This document shows positions 25,559-37,015 of a DNA stretch of 64,000 nt, in pieces; positions within the stretch are counted from its first letter, which is position 1; each line of letters opens with the position of its first letter. Position numbers and translations under genes: made by a program. A model generated the notes under the pieces. It was not told the DNA's origin. It did no database searches and worked only from the letters and a program-made list of their open reading frames with translations. Source of the stretch: Lysobacter firmicutimachus (GTDB taxonomy: Bacteria > Pseudomonadota > Gammaproteobacteria > Xanthomonadales > Xanthomonadaceae); assembly GCF_037027445.1 (NCBI RefSeq), contig NZ_JBANDL010000002.1, positions 5,030,001-5,094,000 on the forward strand. The letters run 5' to 3'.

Positions 25559-28500
25559 ATGCAAGCCAAGCAACAACGTCTGTACGACCCCCGCGACGAG
25601 CGGGACAGCTGTGGATTCGGGCTGATCGCGCAACTCGACGATCGTCCCAGCCGCGCTTTGGTCGATCGCGCTCTGGAAGCGCTGTCGCGCATGACCCATC
25701 GCGGCGCGGTCGCCGCCGACGGGCTCAGCGGCGACGGTTGCGGTTTGTTGATCCGTCACCCCGACGCCTTCCTGCGCCTGATCGCGCGCGAGGCCAACAT
25801 CCGCCCGGGCGCGCATTTCGCCGCCGGCCTGGTGTTCCTGCCGCACGACCCGGCGCTCGCCGCGCAGGCCCGCGACACCCTCAACGAGACCGTGCGCGCC
25901 GAAGGCATGCGGGTGACCGGCTGGCGCATCGTGCCGGTCGACCTGGCGGCCTGCGGCACCCTGGCGCGCAGCACCGTGCCGCGGATCGAGCAGATCTTCG
26001 TCGACGCCGCCTCGCCGTTCGACCCGGCCGCATTCCAGCGCTCGCTGTTCCTGGCCCGGCGCCGCGCCGAACAACGCCTGCGCCGCGCCGACGCCGACGG
26101 CTTCCGCGATTTCTACGTGGTCAGCCTGTCCGCGGCCAGCATCGGCTACAAGGGCATGGTCCTGCCGGACCGGCTGATGCAGCTGTACCCCGATCTGCAG
26201 CGGCCGGAGCTGGCCGCCAGCGCGGTGGTGTTCCACCAGCGCTTCTCCACCAACACCACCCCGCGCTGGCCGCTGGCGCAGCCGTTCCGCCTGTTGGCCC
26301 ACAACGGCGAGATCAACACCGTCGCCGGCAACCGCGCCTGGGCGCAGGCGCGCGCCCACGCCTGGCGCACGCCGACCCTGGACCTGCGCGAGTTCGATCC
26401 GATCGTCAGCCTCGACGGCTCCGATTCGCAGAGCCTGGACAACATGCTCGAGGTGCTGCAGGCCGGCGGCATGGACCTGCTCAAGGCGATGCGCATCCTG
26501 ATTCCGCCGGCGACCCAGTCGCTGGAGTACAAGGACGCCGACCTGGCCGCGTTCTACGAGTACTACGCGCTCAACTCCGAACCCTGGGACGGCCCGGCCG
26601 GCATCGTCACCTGCGACGGCCGCTACGCCGCCTGCACTTTGGACCGCAACGGCCTGCGCCCGGCGCGCTGGCTGCGCTCGCGCGACCGCCACTTCCTGAT
26701 CGCCTCCGAAGCCGGGGTGTGGGAACTGCCGGCCGAGGAGATCGAGGCCAAGGGCAAGCTCGGCCCGGGCGAGATGATCGCCGCCGACCTGTACCAGGGC
26801 GAGCTGCTCGACTCCGAGGCGATCGACCGCATCAACCGCGCCCGCGCGCCCTACAAGCGCTGGCTCAAGCAGGGCGTGACCTACCTACACAGCGAACTGA
26901 TCGACCCCAACCTGGCCGCCGAGCCCTTCGACCACGAGACCCTGTCGGGCTTCCAGAAGCTGTTCCAGCTGACCCGCGAAGAGCGCGAGCAAGTGCTGCG
27001 GCCGTTGGCCGAGATCGAGCAGGAAGCCACCGGCTCGATGGGCGACGACGTGCCGATGGCGGTGCTGTCGCAACAGGTGCGGCCGCTGTACGACTACTTC
27101 CGCCAGGCCTTCGCCCAGGTCACCAACCCGCCGATGGACCCGCTGCGCGAGGACTGCGTGATGTCGCTGGCGACCCAGATCGGGCGCGAGGGCAACATCT
27201 TCGTCGACGTGCCGGGCAATGTCGGCCACATCCACCTGAACTCGCCGGTGCTGGCCCAGCGCAAGCTGCGCCAGCTGCTGTCGATGGCGCCGTACGACCA
27301 GTCGCACCGCTACATCGACCTCAACTACACCGCCGAGGAAGGCCTCAAGGCGGCGATCGAGCGCATCTGCGCCGAAGCCGAGCAAGCCACCCGCGACGGC
27401 AACGTGCTGCTGATCGTCACCGACCGGCGTCCGCGCCGCGACGCGCTGATGATGCACGCCCTGCTCGCCACCGGCGCGATCCACCAGCACCTGGTCCGGG
27501 TCGGCCTGCGCTGCGACGCCAACCTCATCATCGAGACCGGCACCGCGCGCGACCCGCACCATTTCGCCTGCCTGATCGGCTTCGGCGCGACTGCGGTGTA
27601 TCCGTACCTGGCCTACCAGACCCTGCACGACCTGGGCGCGCGCGGCATCCTGCGCACCAAGCACGGCGAGGTCGCGCAGATCGGCCGCAGCTATCGGCGC
27701 GCAATCAAGAAGGGGCTGCTCAAGATCATCTCCAAGATGGGCATCGCCACCATCGGCAGCTACCGCGGCGCGCAGCTGTTCGAGATCATCGGCCTGGACC
27801 CGGAAGTGGTCGAGCTGTGCTTCGCCGGCACGCCTTCGCGCATCCGCGGCGCCGGCTTCGAGCAGTTGCAGCAGGACAACGAGCTGCTGGCGCAGATCGC
27901 CTGGGACGCCAACCGCCTGCCGGAGATCGGCGGCCTGCTCAAGTACACCCCGGGCGGCGAGTACCACCTGTTCAATCCCGACGTGGTCACCCGCCTGCAG
28001 CGCGCGGTCGGCAGCGGCGAATGGAGCGACTGGCAGCGTTACGCCGAAGCGGTGAACGAGCGCCCGACCGCGGCCCTGCGCGATCTGCTCGAGCTCGACG
28101 CCGATCCGGCGCGCGCGATCTCGCTGGACGAAGTCGAACCGGTCGAAGCCATCGTGCGCCGCTTCGACTCGGCGGCGATGAGCCTGGGCGCGCTGTCGCC
28201 GGAAGCGCACGAGGCGCTGGCGATCGCGATGAACCGCCTGGGCGGCCGTTCCAATTCCGGCGAAGGCGGCGAAGACCCGGTCCGCTACGGCACCGACAAG
28301 GTGTCGAAGATCAAGCAGATCGCCTCCGGCCGCTTCGGCGTGACCCCGGAGTACCTGGTCAACGCCGAAGTGCTGCAGATCAAGGTCGCCCAGGGCGCCA
28401 AGCCCGGCGAAGGCGGTCAGTTGCCCGGGCACAAGGTCAACGAGCTGATCGCGCGGCTGCGCTACGCCATGCCCGGGATCGGCCTGATCTCGCCGCCGCC

Positions 28501-30028
28501 GCACCACGACATCTATTCGATCGAGGACCTCGCCCAGCTGATCCACGACCTGCGCCAGGTCAATCCGCAGGCGCTGATCTCGGTCAAGCTGGTCTCGCAC
28601 GCCGGCGTCGGCACCATCGCCACCGGCGTGGCCAAGGCCGGCGCCGACCTGATCACCGTGTCCGGCCACGACGGCGGCACCGGCGCCAGCCCGCTGTCGT
28701 CGATCCGCTACGCCGGCACGCCGTGGGAACTGGGCCTGGCCGAAGCGCGCCAGGCGCTGGTCGCCAACGACCTGCGCGAGCGGGTGATCCTGCAGACCGA
28801 CGGCGGCCTCAAGAGCGGTCTGGACGTGGTCAAGGCGGCCCTGCTCGGCGCCGAGAGCTTCGGCTTCGGCACCGCGCCGATGATCGCGCTGGGCTGCAAG
28901 TACCTGCGCATCTGCCACCTCAACAACTGCGCCACCGGCGTGGCGACCCAGGACGCCGGCCTGCGCCGCGACCACTTCACCGGCCTGCCGGAACGGGTCG
29001 AGAACTTCTTCCGCCTGCTCGCCGAAGAAGTGCGCCATTGGCTGGCCGCGCTGGGCGTGCGCAGCCTGGGCGAGATCGTCGGCCGCACCGATCTGCTGCG
29101 CCAGCGCGACGGCGACAGCCGCCGCCAGCAACGCCTGGATCTGGCCCCGCTGTTGGCCGGCGACGGCCTCGCCCACGGCGGCCATTGCGGCATGCCGGCG
29201 CCGCCGCAGGCGCCCGACGGCCTGTCGGCGCAACTGGAAAGCGAGCTGGCCGACGCCATCGCGGCCAAGGCCGGCGGCGAATACAGCTACAAGATCCGCA
29301 ACACCGACCGCAGCATCGGCGCGCGCCTGTCCGGCCGCATCGCCCGCCTGCACGGCGACCGCGGCATGAACGACGCGCCGCTGACCCTGCGCTTCCACGG
29401 CACCGCCGGGCAGAGCTTCGGCGCGTTCCAGGCCGGCGGCCTGCACTTCGAGCTGTCCGGCGAAGCCAACGACTACGTCGGCAAGGGCATGGCCGGCGGC
29501 CGCATCGTGTTGCGCCCGCCGACCGGCGCGCGCTACGCCGCGCACGAGACGCCGATCCTCGGCAACACCTGCCTGTACGGCGCCACCGGCGGCGAACTCT
29601 ACGCCGCCGGCCGCGCCGGCGAGCGCTTCGCGGTGCGCAATTCCGGCGCCACCGCGGTGGTCGAGGGCGCCGGCGATCACTGCTGCGAGTACATGACCGG
29701 CGGCGTGGTCGCGGTGCTCGGCCGCACCGGCCTGAACTTCGGCGCCGGCTTCACCGGCGGCATGGCCTACGTGCTCGACGTCGAACGCGATTTCGTCGAT
29801 CGCTACAACCACGAGCTGATCGACATCCTGCGCATTTCCGCCGACGGCTTCGAGCATCATCGCTCGCATCTGCACGACCTGCTCGAAACCCACGCGGCCC
29901 TGACCGGCAGCGTGTGGGCGCGCAAGATCCTCGACGAGATGCGCGACTTCCTCGGCAAGTTCTGGCTGGTCAAGCCGAAGGCGGCGAGCCTGGAGTCGCT
30001 GGCGGAAGCCTTGAAGAGCGCGGCGTGA
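25559..30028 (+). CDS. gltB: Glutamate synthase large (alpha) subunit
   Basis: 1489 residues. It transfers the amide of glutamine to 2-oxoglutarate, giving two glutamates (GOGAT, nitrogen assimilation). The N-terminal amidotransferase begins RDSCGFGLIAQ; Cys18 becomes the N-terminal nucleophile after propeptide removal. The synthase domain shows SNSGEGGEDPVRYG and the FMN region SVKLVSHAGVGTIATGVAKA. The 3Fe-4S cluster motif CKYLRICHLNNCATG lies near residues 1113-1127, and the C-terminal GXGXG beta-helix follows (GGRIVLRPP, GAGFTGGMAYV). gltD follows after a repeat-containing 301-bp gap. Confidence 0.97.
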   Translation: MQAKQQRLYDPRDERDSCGFGLIAQLDDRPSRALVDRALEALSRMTHRGAVAADGLSGDGCGLLIRHPDAFLRLIAREANIRPGAHFAAGLVFLPHDPALAAQARDTLNETVRAEGMRVTGWRIVPVDLAACGTLARSTVPRIEQIFVDAASPFDPAAFQRSLFLARRRAEQRLRRADADGFRDFYVVSLSAASIGYKGMVLPDRLMQLYPDLQRPELAASAVVFHQRFSTNTTPRWPLAQPFRLLAHNGEINTVAGNRAWAQARAHAWRTPTLDLREFDPIVSLDGSDSQSLDNMLEVLQAGGMDLLKAMRILIPPATQSLEYKDADLAAFYEYYALNSEPWDGPAGIVTCDGRYAACTLDRNGLRPARWLRSRDRHFLIASEAGVWELPAEEIEAKGKLGPGEMIAADLYQGELLDSEAIDRINRARAPYKRWLKQGVTYLHSELIDPNLAAEPFDHETLSGFQKLFQLTREEREQVLRPLAEIEQEATGSMGDDVPMAVLSQQVRPLYDYFRQAFAQVTNPPMDPLREDCVMSLATQIGREGNIFVDVPGNVGHIHLNSPVLAQRKLRQLLSMAPYDQSHRYIDLNYTAEEGLKAAIERICAEAEQATRDGNVLLIVTDRRPRRDALMMHALLATGAIHQHLVRVGLRCDANLIIETGTARDPHHFACLIGFGATAVYPYLAYQTLHDLGARGILRTKHGEVAQIGRSYRRAIKKGLLKIISKMGIATIGSYRGAQLFEIIGLDPEVVELCFAGTPSRIRGAGFEQLQQDNELLAQIAWDANRLPEIGGLLKYTPGGEYHLFNPDVVTRLQRAVGSGEWSDWQRYAEAVNERPTAALRDLLELDADPARAISLDEVEPVEAIVRRFDSAAMSLGALSPEAHEALAIAMNRLGGRSNSGEGGEDPVRYGTDKVSKIKQIASGRFGVTPEYLVNAEVLQIKVAQGAKPGEGGQLPGHKVNELIARLRYAMPGIGLISPPPHHDIYSIEDLAQLIHDLRQVNPQALISVKLVSHAGVGTIATGVAKAGADLITVSGHDGGTGASPLSSIRYAGTPWELGLAEARQALVANDLRERVILQTDGGLKSGLDVVKAALLGAESFGFGTAPMIALGCKYLRICHLNNCATGVATQDAGLRRDHFTGLPERVENFFRLLAEEVRHWLAALGVRSLGEIVGRTDLLRQRDGDSRRQQRLDLAPLLAGDGLAHGGHCGMPAPPQAPDGLSAQLESELADAIAAKAGGEYSYKIRNTDRSIGARLSGRIARLHGDRGMNDAPLTLRFHGTAGQSFGAFQAGGLHFELSGEANDYVGKGMAGGRIVLRPPTGARYAAHETPILGNTCLYGATGGELYAAGRAGERFAVRNSGATAVVEGAGDHCCEYMTGGVVAVLGRTGLNFGAGFTGGMAYVLDVERDFVDRYNHELIDILRISADGFEHHRSHLHDLLETHAALTGSVWARKILDEMRDFLGKFWLVKPKAASLESLAEALKSAA

Positions 30029-31862
<1,834 letters not shown>

Positions 31863-31869
31863 GGCGGCC

Positions 31870-32115
31870 CTCACCCCAACCCCTCTCCCGCAAGCGGGAG
31901 AGGGTTCGCAGCGGTTTCGCTTGTCTCCCCTCTTTGCCTTGTAGGAAACGGGCTCGAAGCAGGGTCGCTTGTTCCTGTTCTTCCCCTTGGCGAAAGGGGC
32001 TCGAGGCGATGTCGCGCGCTCCCCTCCCCCTGCCTGCGGCAGAGGAGCTCAGCGCGATATCGCTTGTTCCCTTCTCCCGCTTGCGGGAGAAGGCGCCCGC
32101 AGGGGCGGATGAGGG
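31870..32115. repeat. Tandem array of ~48-bp hairpin repeats between gltD and folE
   Basis: The element TCGCTTGT, or TCGCGCGC in one unit, recurs at 31917, 31965, 32012 and 32060, a period of 47-48 bp. Between occurrences lies a C-rich/G-rich hairpin (e.g. CTCTCCCGC AAGCGGGAGAG at the left end, TTCTCCCGC TTGCGGGAGAA at the right). The outermost units contain the CCTCACCCCAACCCCTC and GGGGCGGATGAGGGG sequences also seen at 55676-55745. The array separates convergent gltD and folE and may terminate both. Confidence 0.65.
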
Positions 32116-32133
32116 GCGCTCGGACAGGCGCCG

Positions 32134-32727
32134 TCAGCGCCCCGGGCCGACGTCGATGAAGCGCAGGAATTCCGCGCGGGTGCGTGCGTCGTCGCGGAAC
32201 ATGCCGAGCATCTTCGAGGTGATCATGCTGACCCCGCGCTTGTGCACGCCGCGGGTGGTCATGCACTCGTGCGCTGCCTCGATCACCACGCCGACGCCGA
32301 GCGGCTGCAGCACGTCCTGGATCGACTGGGCGATCTGCGCGGTCATCTTCTCCTGCACCTGGAAGCGGCGCGCATAGGTCTCGACCACGCGCGCCAGCTT
32401 GCTGATGCCGACGACCTTGCCGTTGGGCAGATAGCCGACATGCGCCTTGCCGATGATCGGCGCCATGTGGTGCTCGCAATGGCTTTCGAACTCGATGTCG
32501 CGCAGCACGATCATCTCGTCGTAACCGGCGACTTCCTCGAAGGTGCGCGCCAGGTACTCGCGCGGGTCGTCGGTGTAACCGCTGAACCAGTCGCCGTAGG
32601 CTTCGACCACGCGCTTGGGCGTGTCGATCAGGCCCTCGCGGCGGGGGTCTTCGCCGGCCCAGGCGAGCAGGGTGCGGACCGCTGCCTCGGCCTGCTCGCG
32701 GGACGGCTTGTCGGGGGTATCGGCCAT
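32134..32727 (-). CDS. folE: GTP cyclohydrolase I
   Basis: 197 residues. It converts GTP to 7,8-dihydroneopterin triphosphate, the first step of tetrahydrofolate and pterin synthesis. Conserved parts: [20 protein letters not shown], the zinc/catalytic [11 protein letters not shown] near residue 82, [34 protein letters not shown], and [15 protein letters not shown] with the second zinc Cys. Length and motifs match the homodecameric FolE of proteobacteria. Confidence 0.97.
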   Translation of the reverse strand: MADTPDKPSREQAEAAVRTLLAWAGEDPRREGLIDTPKRVVEAYGDWFSGYTDDPREYLARTFEEVAGYDEMIVLRDIEFESHCEHHMAPIIGKAHVGYLPNGKVVGISKLARVVETYARRFQVQEKMTAQIAQSIQDVLQPLGVGVVIEAAHECMTTRGVHKRGVSMITSKMLGMFRDDARTRAEFLRFIDVGPGR

Positions 32728-32796
32728 GGTGCGGCCTCTGGCAAGGGGGACCGAAATGCTACCGCAGGCGGGGCTTCACCGGCGTGCCGGTTGAGC

Positions 32797-32880
32797 CGGG
32801 ATTCGGGATTGGGGATTCGGGATTGGTTAAGAGCACAAACCCGCACCGCGCCCACCAATCCCGCATCCCCAATCCCGGCC
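32797..32880. repeat. GGGATT repeat hairpin
   Basis: Tandem copies of GGGATTCGGGATT-type units at 32797-32826 face inverted copies (CCAATCCCGCATCCCCAATC, extending to 32880), forming a long stem-loop. Such GGGATTCGGGATTGG runs are common intergenic sequence in Xanthomonadaceae; that is background knowledge, not computed here. Confidence 0.6.
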
Positions 32881-32912
32881 AAAAACAAAAGAGGCCGCCC
32901 GGAAGCGACCTC
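32881..32912 (-). terminator. Intrinsic terminator after the 120-residue hypothetical gene
   Basis: On the minus strand the stem GAGGTCGC / GCGGCCTC (8 bp, one G-T pair) with a short loop is followed by TTTTGTTTTT. It lies 24 bp past the stop at 32936. Confidence 0.8.
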
Positions 32913-32935
32913 AAGACTCCCTGGGGGAGAGAGAC

Positions 32936-33298
32936 CTAGGGAGCGGACCGCGGCGCACGGCGCGGCGGTCGGTCGAGCGCATGCGGAAGGCTGCGCTCGA
33001 TGTGGTGCCAGCCGTCGCGCACCGCTTCGCGCGCTTCGGACCAGTGCAGGCGCGAACTGGCGCGATGGCCGCTCCAGTCGCGGGCCAACTCGGCCTCGAT
33101 GTCCTCGAAGCGGCGCCCGCCGCAGTCCTGGAAACGTTCGTAGCCGTAGCGGTAAGCCGGTTCGTAATCGAGCCATTCGCGCCCAGCGCTGTAGTAAGGG
33201 GCGAAACGGAACTCGCGATGGAAATGCTCGCGATACTCGCTCGGGGCGATGACCTCGGCCACCGCGGCGCCGACCTCCTTTCCCTCGTGCTGTCTCAT
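32936..33298 (-). CDS. Conserved hypothetical protein with YRYG...RFED...AVRDGWH pattern
   Basis: 120 residues, hydrophilic and Tyr/Arg/Glu-rich, without signal peptide or membrane segment. It contains PAYRYGYERFQDCGGRRFEDIEAELARDW and then WSEAREAVRDGWHHIER, a pattern I associate with small proteins that accompany stress-related genes in this group, but no named domain can be claimed. It has its own terminator, so it is probably monocistronic. Confidence 0.65.
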   Translation of the reverse strand: MRQHEGKEVGAAVAEVIAPSEYREHFHREFRFAPYYSAGREWLDYEPAYRYGYERFQDCGGRRFEDIEAELARDWSGHRASSRLHWSEAREAVRDGWHHIERSLPHALDRPPRRAPRSAP

Positions 33299-33430
33299 GG
33301 CCCCTGAACCGAGCGCGGCAGATCCGCGCTTGCCTGGGGCCTAAGCTAGGCCCAGGCCGATGCAATGCAGGTGAAGACCGGCGCCGTCTCGTTCAGCGCG
33401 CTCAGCCTCGTCAGGACTGCGTGAGGACGC

Positions 33431-35119
33431 TCAGTCCGGGAGCAGGGCGGTGGCCACGTCGCGGCCGCTGTTCTGGGCCACGCTGACCGCGTTGCGGCCG
33501 GCCGAAATGGCGTTGCGCAGGGCCTGGCCGACCCGGTCGAACAGTTGCGGCACCGACTCGCCGCGCTGCGACATGGCCAGGCCGATGCTGACGCTGATCG
33601 TGATCTCGTGGCTGTCGATGCGGAACGGGCGGCGGGCGAAGGTGTCGGCGATGCGCCGCGCGAGCAGTTCGCACTCCACCCGTTCGCATTCGCTGACGAT
33701 GCCGAAGCAGTCGCCCTCCATGCGCGCGATGGTGTCGTCCGGACGCAGCACGCCGCGCATGCGCGACAGCGCCTGCTGCAGCAGCGCGTCGCCGACCGCG
33801 CGGCCGTAGCGGGCGTTGATCTCGCCGAAGCCGTCCAGGTCGACCAGCAGCAGGCCGTAGTTGTTGACGTTGAGGCTGCCCGGCGACGACCAGGCCTCCA
33901 GCATCTGCTCCAGCACCTGGGCGTTGAGCGCGCCGGTCAGCGGGTCGCGTTCGACCGACTGCCGCGCCAGCAGCAGGATGCGGTGGCGGTTGGCGGCGTG
34001 CTGGCTCAACGCCAGCGCCAGCACCGCCGATTCCAGCACCGCGGTCAGGGCCAGGCCGCGCTCGGCCCACTCGGCGTCCTGCAAACCCAGGGTGTTCGCG
34101 GCCAGGGCGGCGGCGAACACCAGCATCGGCGTCCAGCCCAGCAGGTAGTAGCCGGCGTAGGGCGCGCCGCGACGCCAGGCGATCACCGCGATCACCAGCA
34201 TCAGCGGCACGCCGAGCAGCAATAGCGCGTTGCCGCCGATGTACCACCAGCCGTAGGACTGCTCGCGCAACACCACCAGCACCAGCAGCCAGAACATATT
34301 GGCCCACTGGATCAGGCGCAGCACCCAGGTCACCCGCGGCATCAACCGCGGCAGATCGAGGAAGCGCAGGCTGAAACCGAGCTGAAAGATGGTGGCCAGG
34401 GTCGCCAGCGCCCAGCCGACCGCCGGCTCGCTGGCCAGCCCGGCCAGGCCCCACATTTCCGAGGCGTCGCCGGACAAGAACAGCAGATAGGTGGCGATGC
34501 AGGCCAGGTAGGCGCCGTAACCGAGGTAGACGAAGTCGCGGAACGCGACCCAGACGCCGACCATCGCCACCGCCATCAGCATCATCGCGGTGAAGGCGGC
34601 GGCCATGAAGCGGGCGTCGCCGCGCTCCTGCCGGGCCAGGTCGGGAATGCTGGCGAAGGACAGGCGGATCTCGCTCATCGCCGCGCGCCCCTTGATCCGC
34701 AGGTACGCCACCGAGGACGGCGGCCAGCCGTTGGGCAGGGCCAGCACCCAGCCGCGCCGCATCAGCGGCACGCCGCCGTGCTCGGCGTCCTCGACTTCGC
34801 GCGCGCCGGCGCCGGGCGGGTAGTACAGCAGCGGGCCCATCGCCCGCGGCCCGCGCAGCACCAGCAACTGGCCCTCGTGCGGGGCGATCGCGCGCTGGCT
34901 GGTCAGGCGCAGCCAATAGCCGGCGTCGCGGCGCGGCAGGCTGAAACGGATCACCTCGTCGGGACGCTCGGCGACCAGGCGCTTGATCACCGGCGCGCCG
35001 ACCGGCGGGGCCTGCAGGTCGGTATCGGTCAGCAGGACCTCGACCTTCAGCGATTGCGCGGCGGCCGGCAGGCAGGCGCAGGCCAACGCGATCAACAGCG
35101 CCCACAGGCCGATGCGCAT
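33431..35119 (-). CDS. 7TM-DISM receptor with a degenerate GGDEF domain
   Basis: 562 residues. A signal peptide is followed by a periplasmic 7TMR-DISMED2-like domain (about residues 25-165), seven hydrophobic segments (about 175-375), then a GGDEF domain (390-550) with DPLTGALN and VDLDGFGEIN. The signature loop reads EGDCF instead of GGDEF/GGEEF: the first Gly and the catalytic acidic residue are lost, so diguanylate cyclase activity is unlikely. The inhibitory site RPDD sits exactly five residues before it, as in cyclases that bind c-di-GMP. It is probably a c-di-GMP or ligand sensor. Monocistronic by context. Confidence 0.85.
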   Translation of the reverse strand: MRIGLWALLIALACACLPAAAQSLKVEVLLTDTDLQAPPVGAPVIKRLVAERPDEVIRFSLPRRDAGYWLRLTSQRAIAPHEGQLLVLRGPRAMGPLLYYPPGAGAREVEDAEHGGVPLMRRGWVLALPNGWPPSSVAYLRIKGRAAMSEIRLSFASIPDLARQERGDARFMAAAFTAMMLMAVAMVGVWVAFRDFVYLGYGAYLACIATYLLFLSGDASEMWGLAGLASEPAVGWALATLATIFQLGFSLRFLDLPRLMPRVTWVLRLIQWANMFWLLVLVVLREQSYGWWYIGGNALLLLGVPLMLVIAVIAWRRGAPYAGYYLLGWTPMLVFAAALAANTLGLQDAEWAERGLALTAVLESAVLALALSQHAANRHRILLLARQSVERDPLTGALNAQVLEQMLEAWSSPGSLNVNNYGLLLVDLDGFGEINARYGRAVGDALLQQALSRMRGVLRPDDTIARMEGDCFGIVSECERVECELLARRIADTFARRPFRIDSHEITISVSIGLAMSQRGESVPQLFDRVGQALRNAISAGRNAVSVAQNSGRDVATALLPD

Positions 35120-35563
35120 ACGTTCAGTCCGCTCCCACGTCCGAAGCGCAGCAGTCTAGCCCGAGACGATGCGAGCCGTGCGGCAGCGAAGCCGGATGCG
35201 CCGGCGGGGGACAAAAAACCGACGATCCGGCCGCTGCGCCGAAGCACGGCGGACGCGCTACCAGGTCGCGTCCGCCGTTCCGCCGGCGGCGGGCGGGCCG
35301 CGCCGCGGGACGTCGCGGCCGGACCGTCGGGTCGAGGAAAACGGCCGCCGTGCGGCGGCAGGGCCTCGGACGGGGACCGGTCGCACCGGTCCGCCGCGGG
35401 ACTGCAAAAAGACCGGCGCCGGTGCGCGGCGATCGAGAGGGGAAGGGCCGCGCCGCGCCCCGGGAATCGCGCCGGTCAAGAAACCTCAGGAGCTTTCGCC
35501 GCGGCTCAGCCGACGGCCGGGGACGCTCGCCGGGCATGGCCGACGAGCGCCCCGTCGCTGGGC
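35120..35563. other. Spacer, no gene seen
   Basis: 444 bp between the start of the GGDEF gene and the end of the efflux operon. It is very GC-rich with Arg/Pro-rich pseudo-frames in several phases. No hairpin with a U-tract, repeat of the named families, or ribosome site with a plausible frame was found. It must hold the promoter of the GGDEF gene, near 35120-35200. Confidence 0.5.
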
Positions 35564-37015
35564 TCAGCGCCCGGCCACGCCCTCGCGCACCGGTTCGCGG
35601 GCCGGCCAGCCGCCGGCCATCGCCTTGTACAGGGCGATCGCGCCGGTAACGCTGCGGGTGCGGCCGTCGGCGAACGCGTCCTGGGCCTGCAACTGGGTGC
35701 GCTCGGCGTCGAGCACCTCGAACAGGTCGGCGGCGCCGGCCTCGTAACGCACCCGCGCCAGCTGCGCGGCCTTGGCGCTGTCCTGCGCGGCGCGTTCCAG
35801 GTGCTGGTCCTCGACCCGCGCCCGGGCGTAGCGCACCAGGGCGTTCTCGGTGTCTTCCAGCGCCAGCAGCACGCTCTGCTGATAGCGCGCCAGCTCGCCT
35901 TCGGCCTGGGCGTCGGCGGCCTTGATCCGGGCGCGGACGCGGCCGATGTCGAGGAACGACCAATCGATGCCGAGCGCGACCAGGCGGGTTTCGCTGGCGC
36001 GTTCGAACAGCGCGCTGGTGTCGATCGCCTGCGAACCGATCAGGCCGCTGAGGGTGAAGCGCGGGAACAGGTCGGCGGTGGCCACGCCGATCCGCGCGGT
36101 CGATGCGTGCAGGCGGTGCTCGGCCGCGGCCACGTCGGGCCGGCGGCGCAGCAGTTCGCCCGGGGTGCCGGCGTCGAGCCGCGCCGGCAGCGCCGGCAAC
36201 GGCGCCGCCGCGTCCAGGGTGGCGATCAGCGCGTCCGGGGTCTGCCCGGTCAGCACGGCGAGGCGGTGCTGGGTGACCGCGACCTGGGCTTCCAGGTTCG
36301 GCACCCGGGCCAGGGTCGCTTCGAGCTGGGCGCGGGCGCGCGAGGTATCGAACTCGGTGCCGCGGCCGGCGTCGAAGCGCGCCTGCACCAGGCGCAGGGT
36401 TTCCTTCTGGTTGTCGGCGTTGACCCGCGCGACCCGCAGGCGTTCCTGCAGGCCGCGCAGTTCGACGTAGCTGCGCGCCACTTCGCCGACGATCGACACC
36501 TGCATCGCCTGCAGGTCGGCCGCGCTGGCCCAGGTTTCGGCGCGCGCCGATTCGACGCTGCGCCGGACCCGGCCGAACAGGTCGAGTTCCCAGCTGGCGT
36601 TGGCCTGGACGCTGTAGCTCTCGTTGTCGCGGCCGTCGTTGGACACGTTCGGCATCTGGTCGGAGCTGGAGCGGCTTTCGCTGCCGCTGGCGCTGCCGGT
36701 GATGGTCGGGAAGCGGTCGAACTTGGCGCCGCGCAGCAGGGCGTTGGCGCGGTCGTAGTTGGACAGGGCGATGCGCAGGTCGTGGTTGGCCGACAGCGAC
36801 TCCTCGATCAGCCGGGTCAGCAGCGGATCGTTGAAGTTCTGCCAGAACTCGTTGTCGGGCTGCGGCGCGACGCTGCCGTCGGTGGCCGCGGCGGCGTCGC
36901 CGCGGGCGAACGAATCCGGCGTGGCCAGGGTCGGCCGGACATAGTCCGGACCGACCGCGCAGGCCGCCAGGGCCAGGCTCAAGGCCGCCACGGCGGGGAG
37001 TTTCAGATTACGCAT
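35564..37015 (-). CDS. Outer-membrane efflux channel lipoprotein (NodT/OprM family)
   Basis: A 483-residue TolC-like outer-membrane factor of the RND pump. The lipoprotein signal ends LAAC, followed by the classic AVGPDYVRP start of NodT-family channels. Two repeated coiled-coil halves are visible (RIALSNYDRANALLRGAKFDRFPT and RLHASTARIGVATADLFPRFTLSG), the hallmark of the internal duplication. The start at 37015 overlaps the pump stop by 8 bases, so it is translated with the pump. Last gene of the operon. Confidence 0.92.
   Translation of the reverse strand: MRNLKLPAVAALSLALAACAVGPDYVRPTLATPDSFARGDAAAATDGSVAPQPDNEFWQNFNDPLLTRLIEESLSANHDLRIALSNYDRANALLRGAKFDRFPTITGSASGSESRSSSDQMPNVSNDGRDNESYSVQANASWELDLFGRVRRSVESARAETWASAADLQAMQVSIVGEVARSYVELRGLQERLRVARVNADNQKETLRLVQARFDAGRGTEFDTSRARAQLEATLARVPNLEAQVAVTQHRLAVLTGQTPDALIATLDAAAPLPALPARLDAGTPGELLRRRPDVAAAEHRLHASTARIGVATADLFPRFTLSGLIGSQAIDTSALFERASETRLVALGIDWSFLDIGRVRARIKAADAQAEGELARYQQSVLLALEDTENALVRYARARVEDQHLERAAQDSAKAAQLARVRYEAGAADLFEVLDAERTQLQAQDAFADGRTRSVTGAIALYKAMAGGWPAREPVREGVAGR

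Noticed and set aside
31870..32115. CRISPR array between gltD and folE
   Set aside because: Units are degenerate hairpins with no conserved repeat and unique spacer alternation, and no cas genes are nearby.
35124..35963. Possible gene between the GGDEF gene and the efflux channel gene
   Set aside because: The frame is Arg/Pro/Gly low-complexity and overlaps the coding end of the channel gene antisense. It shows no start context.
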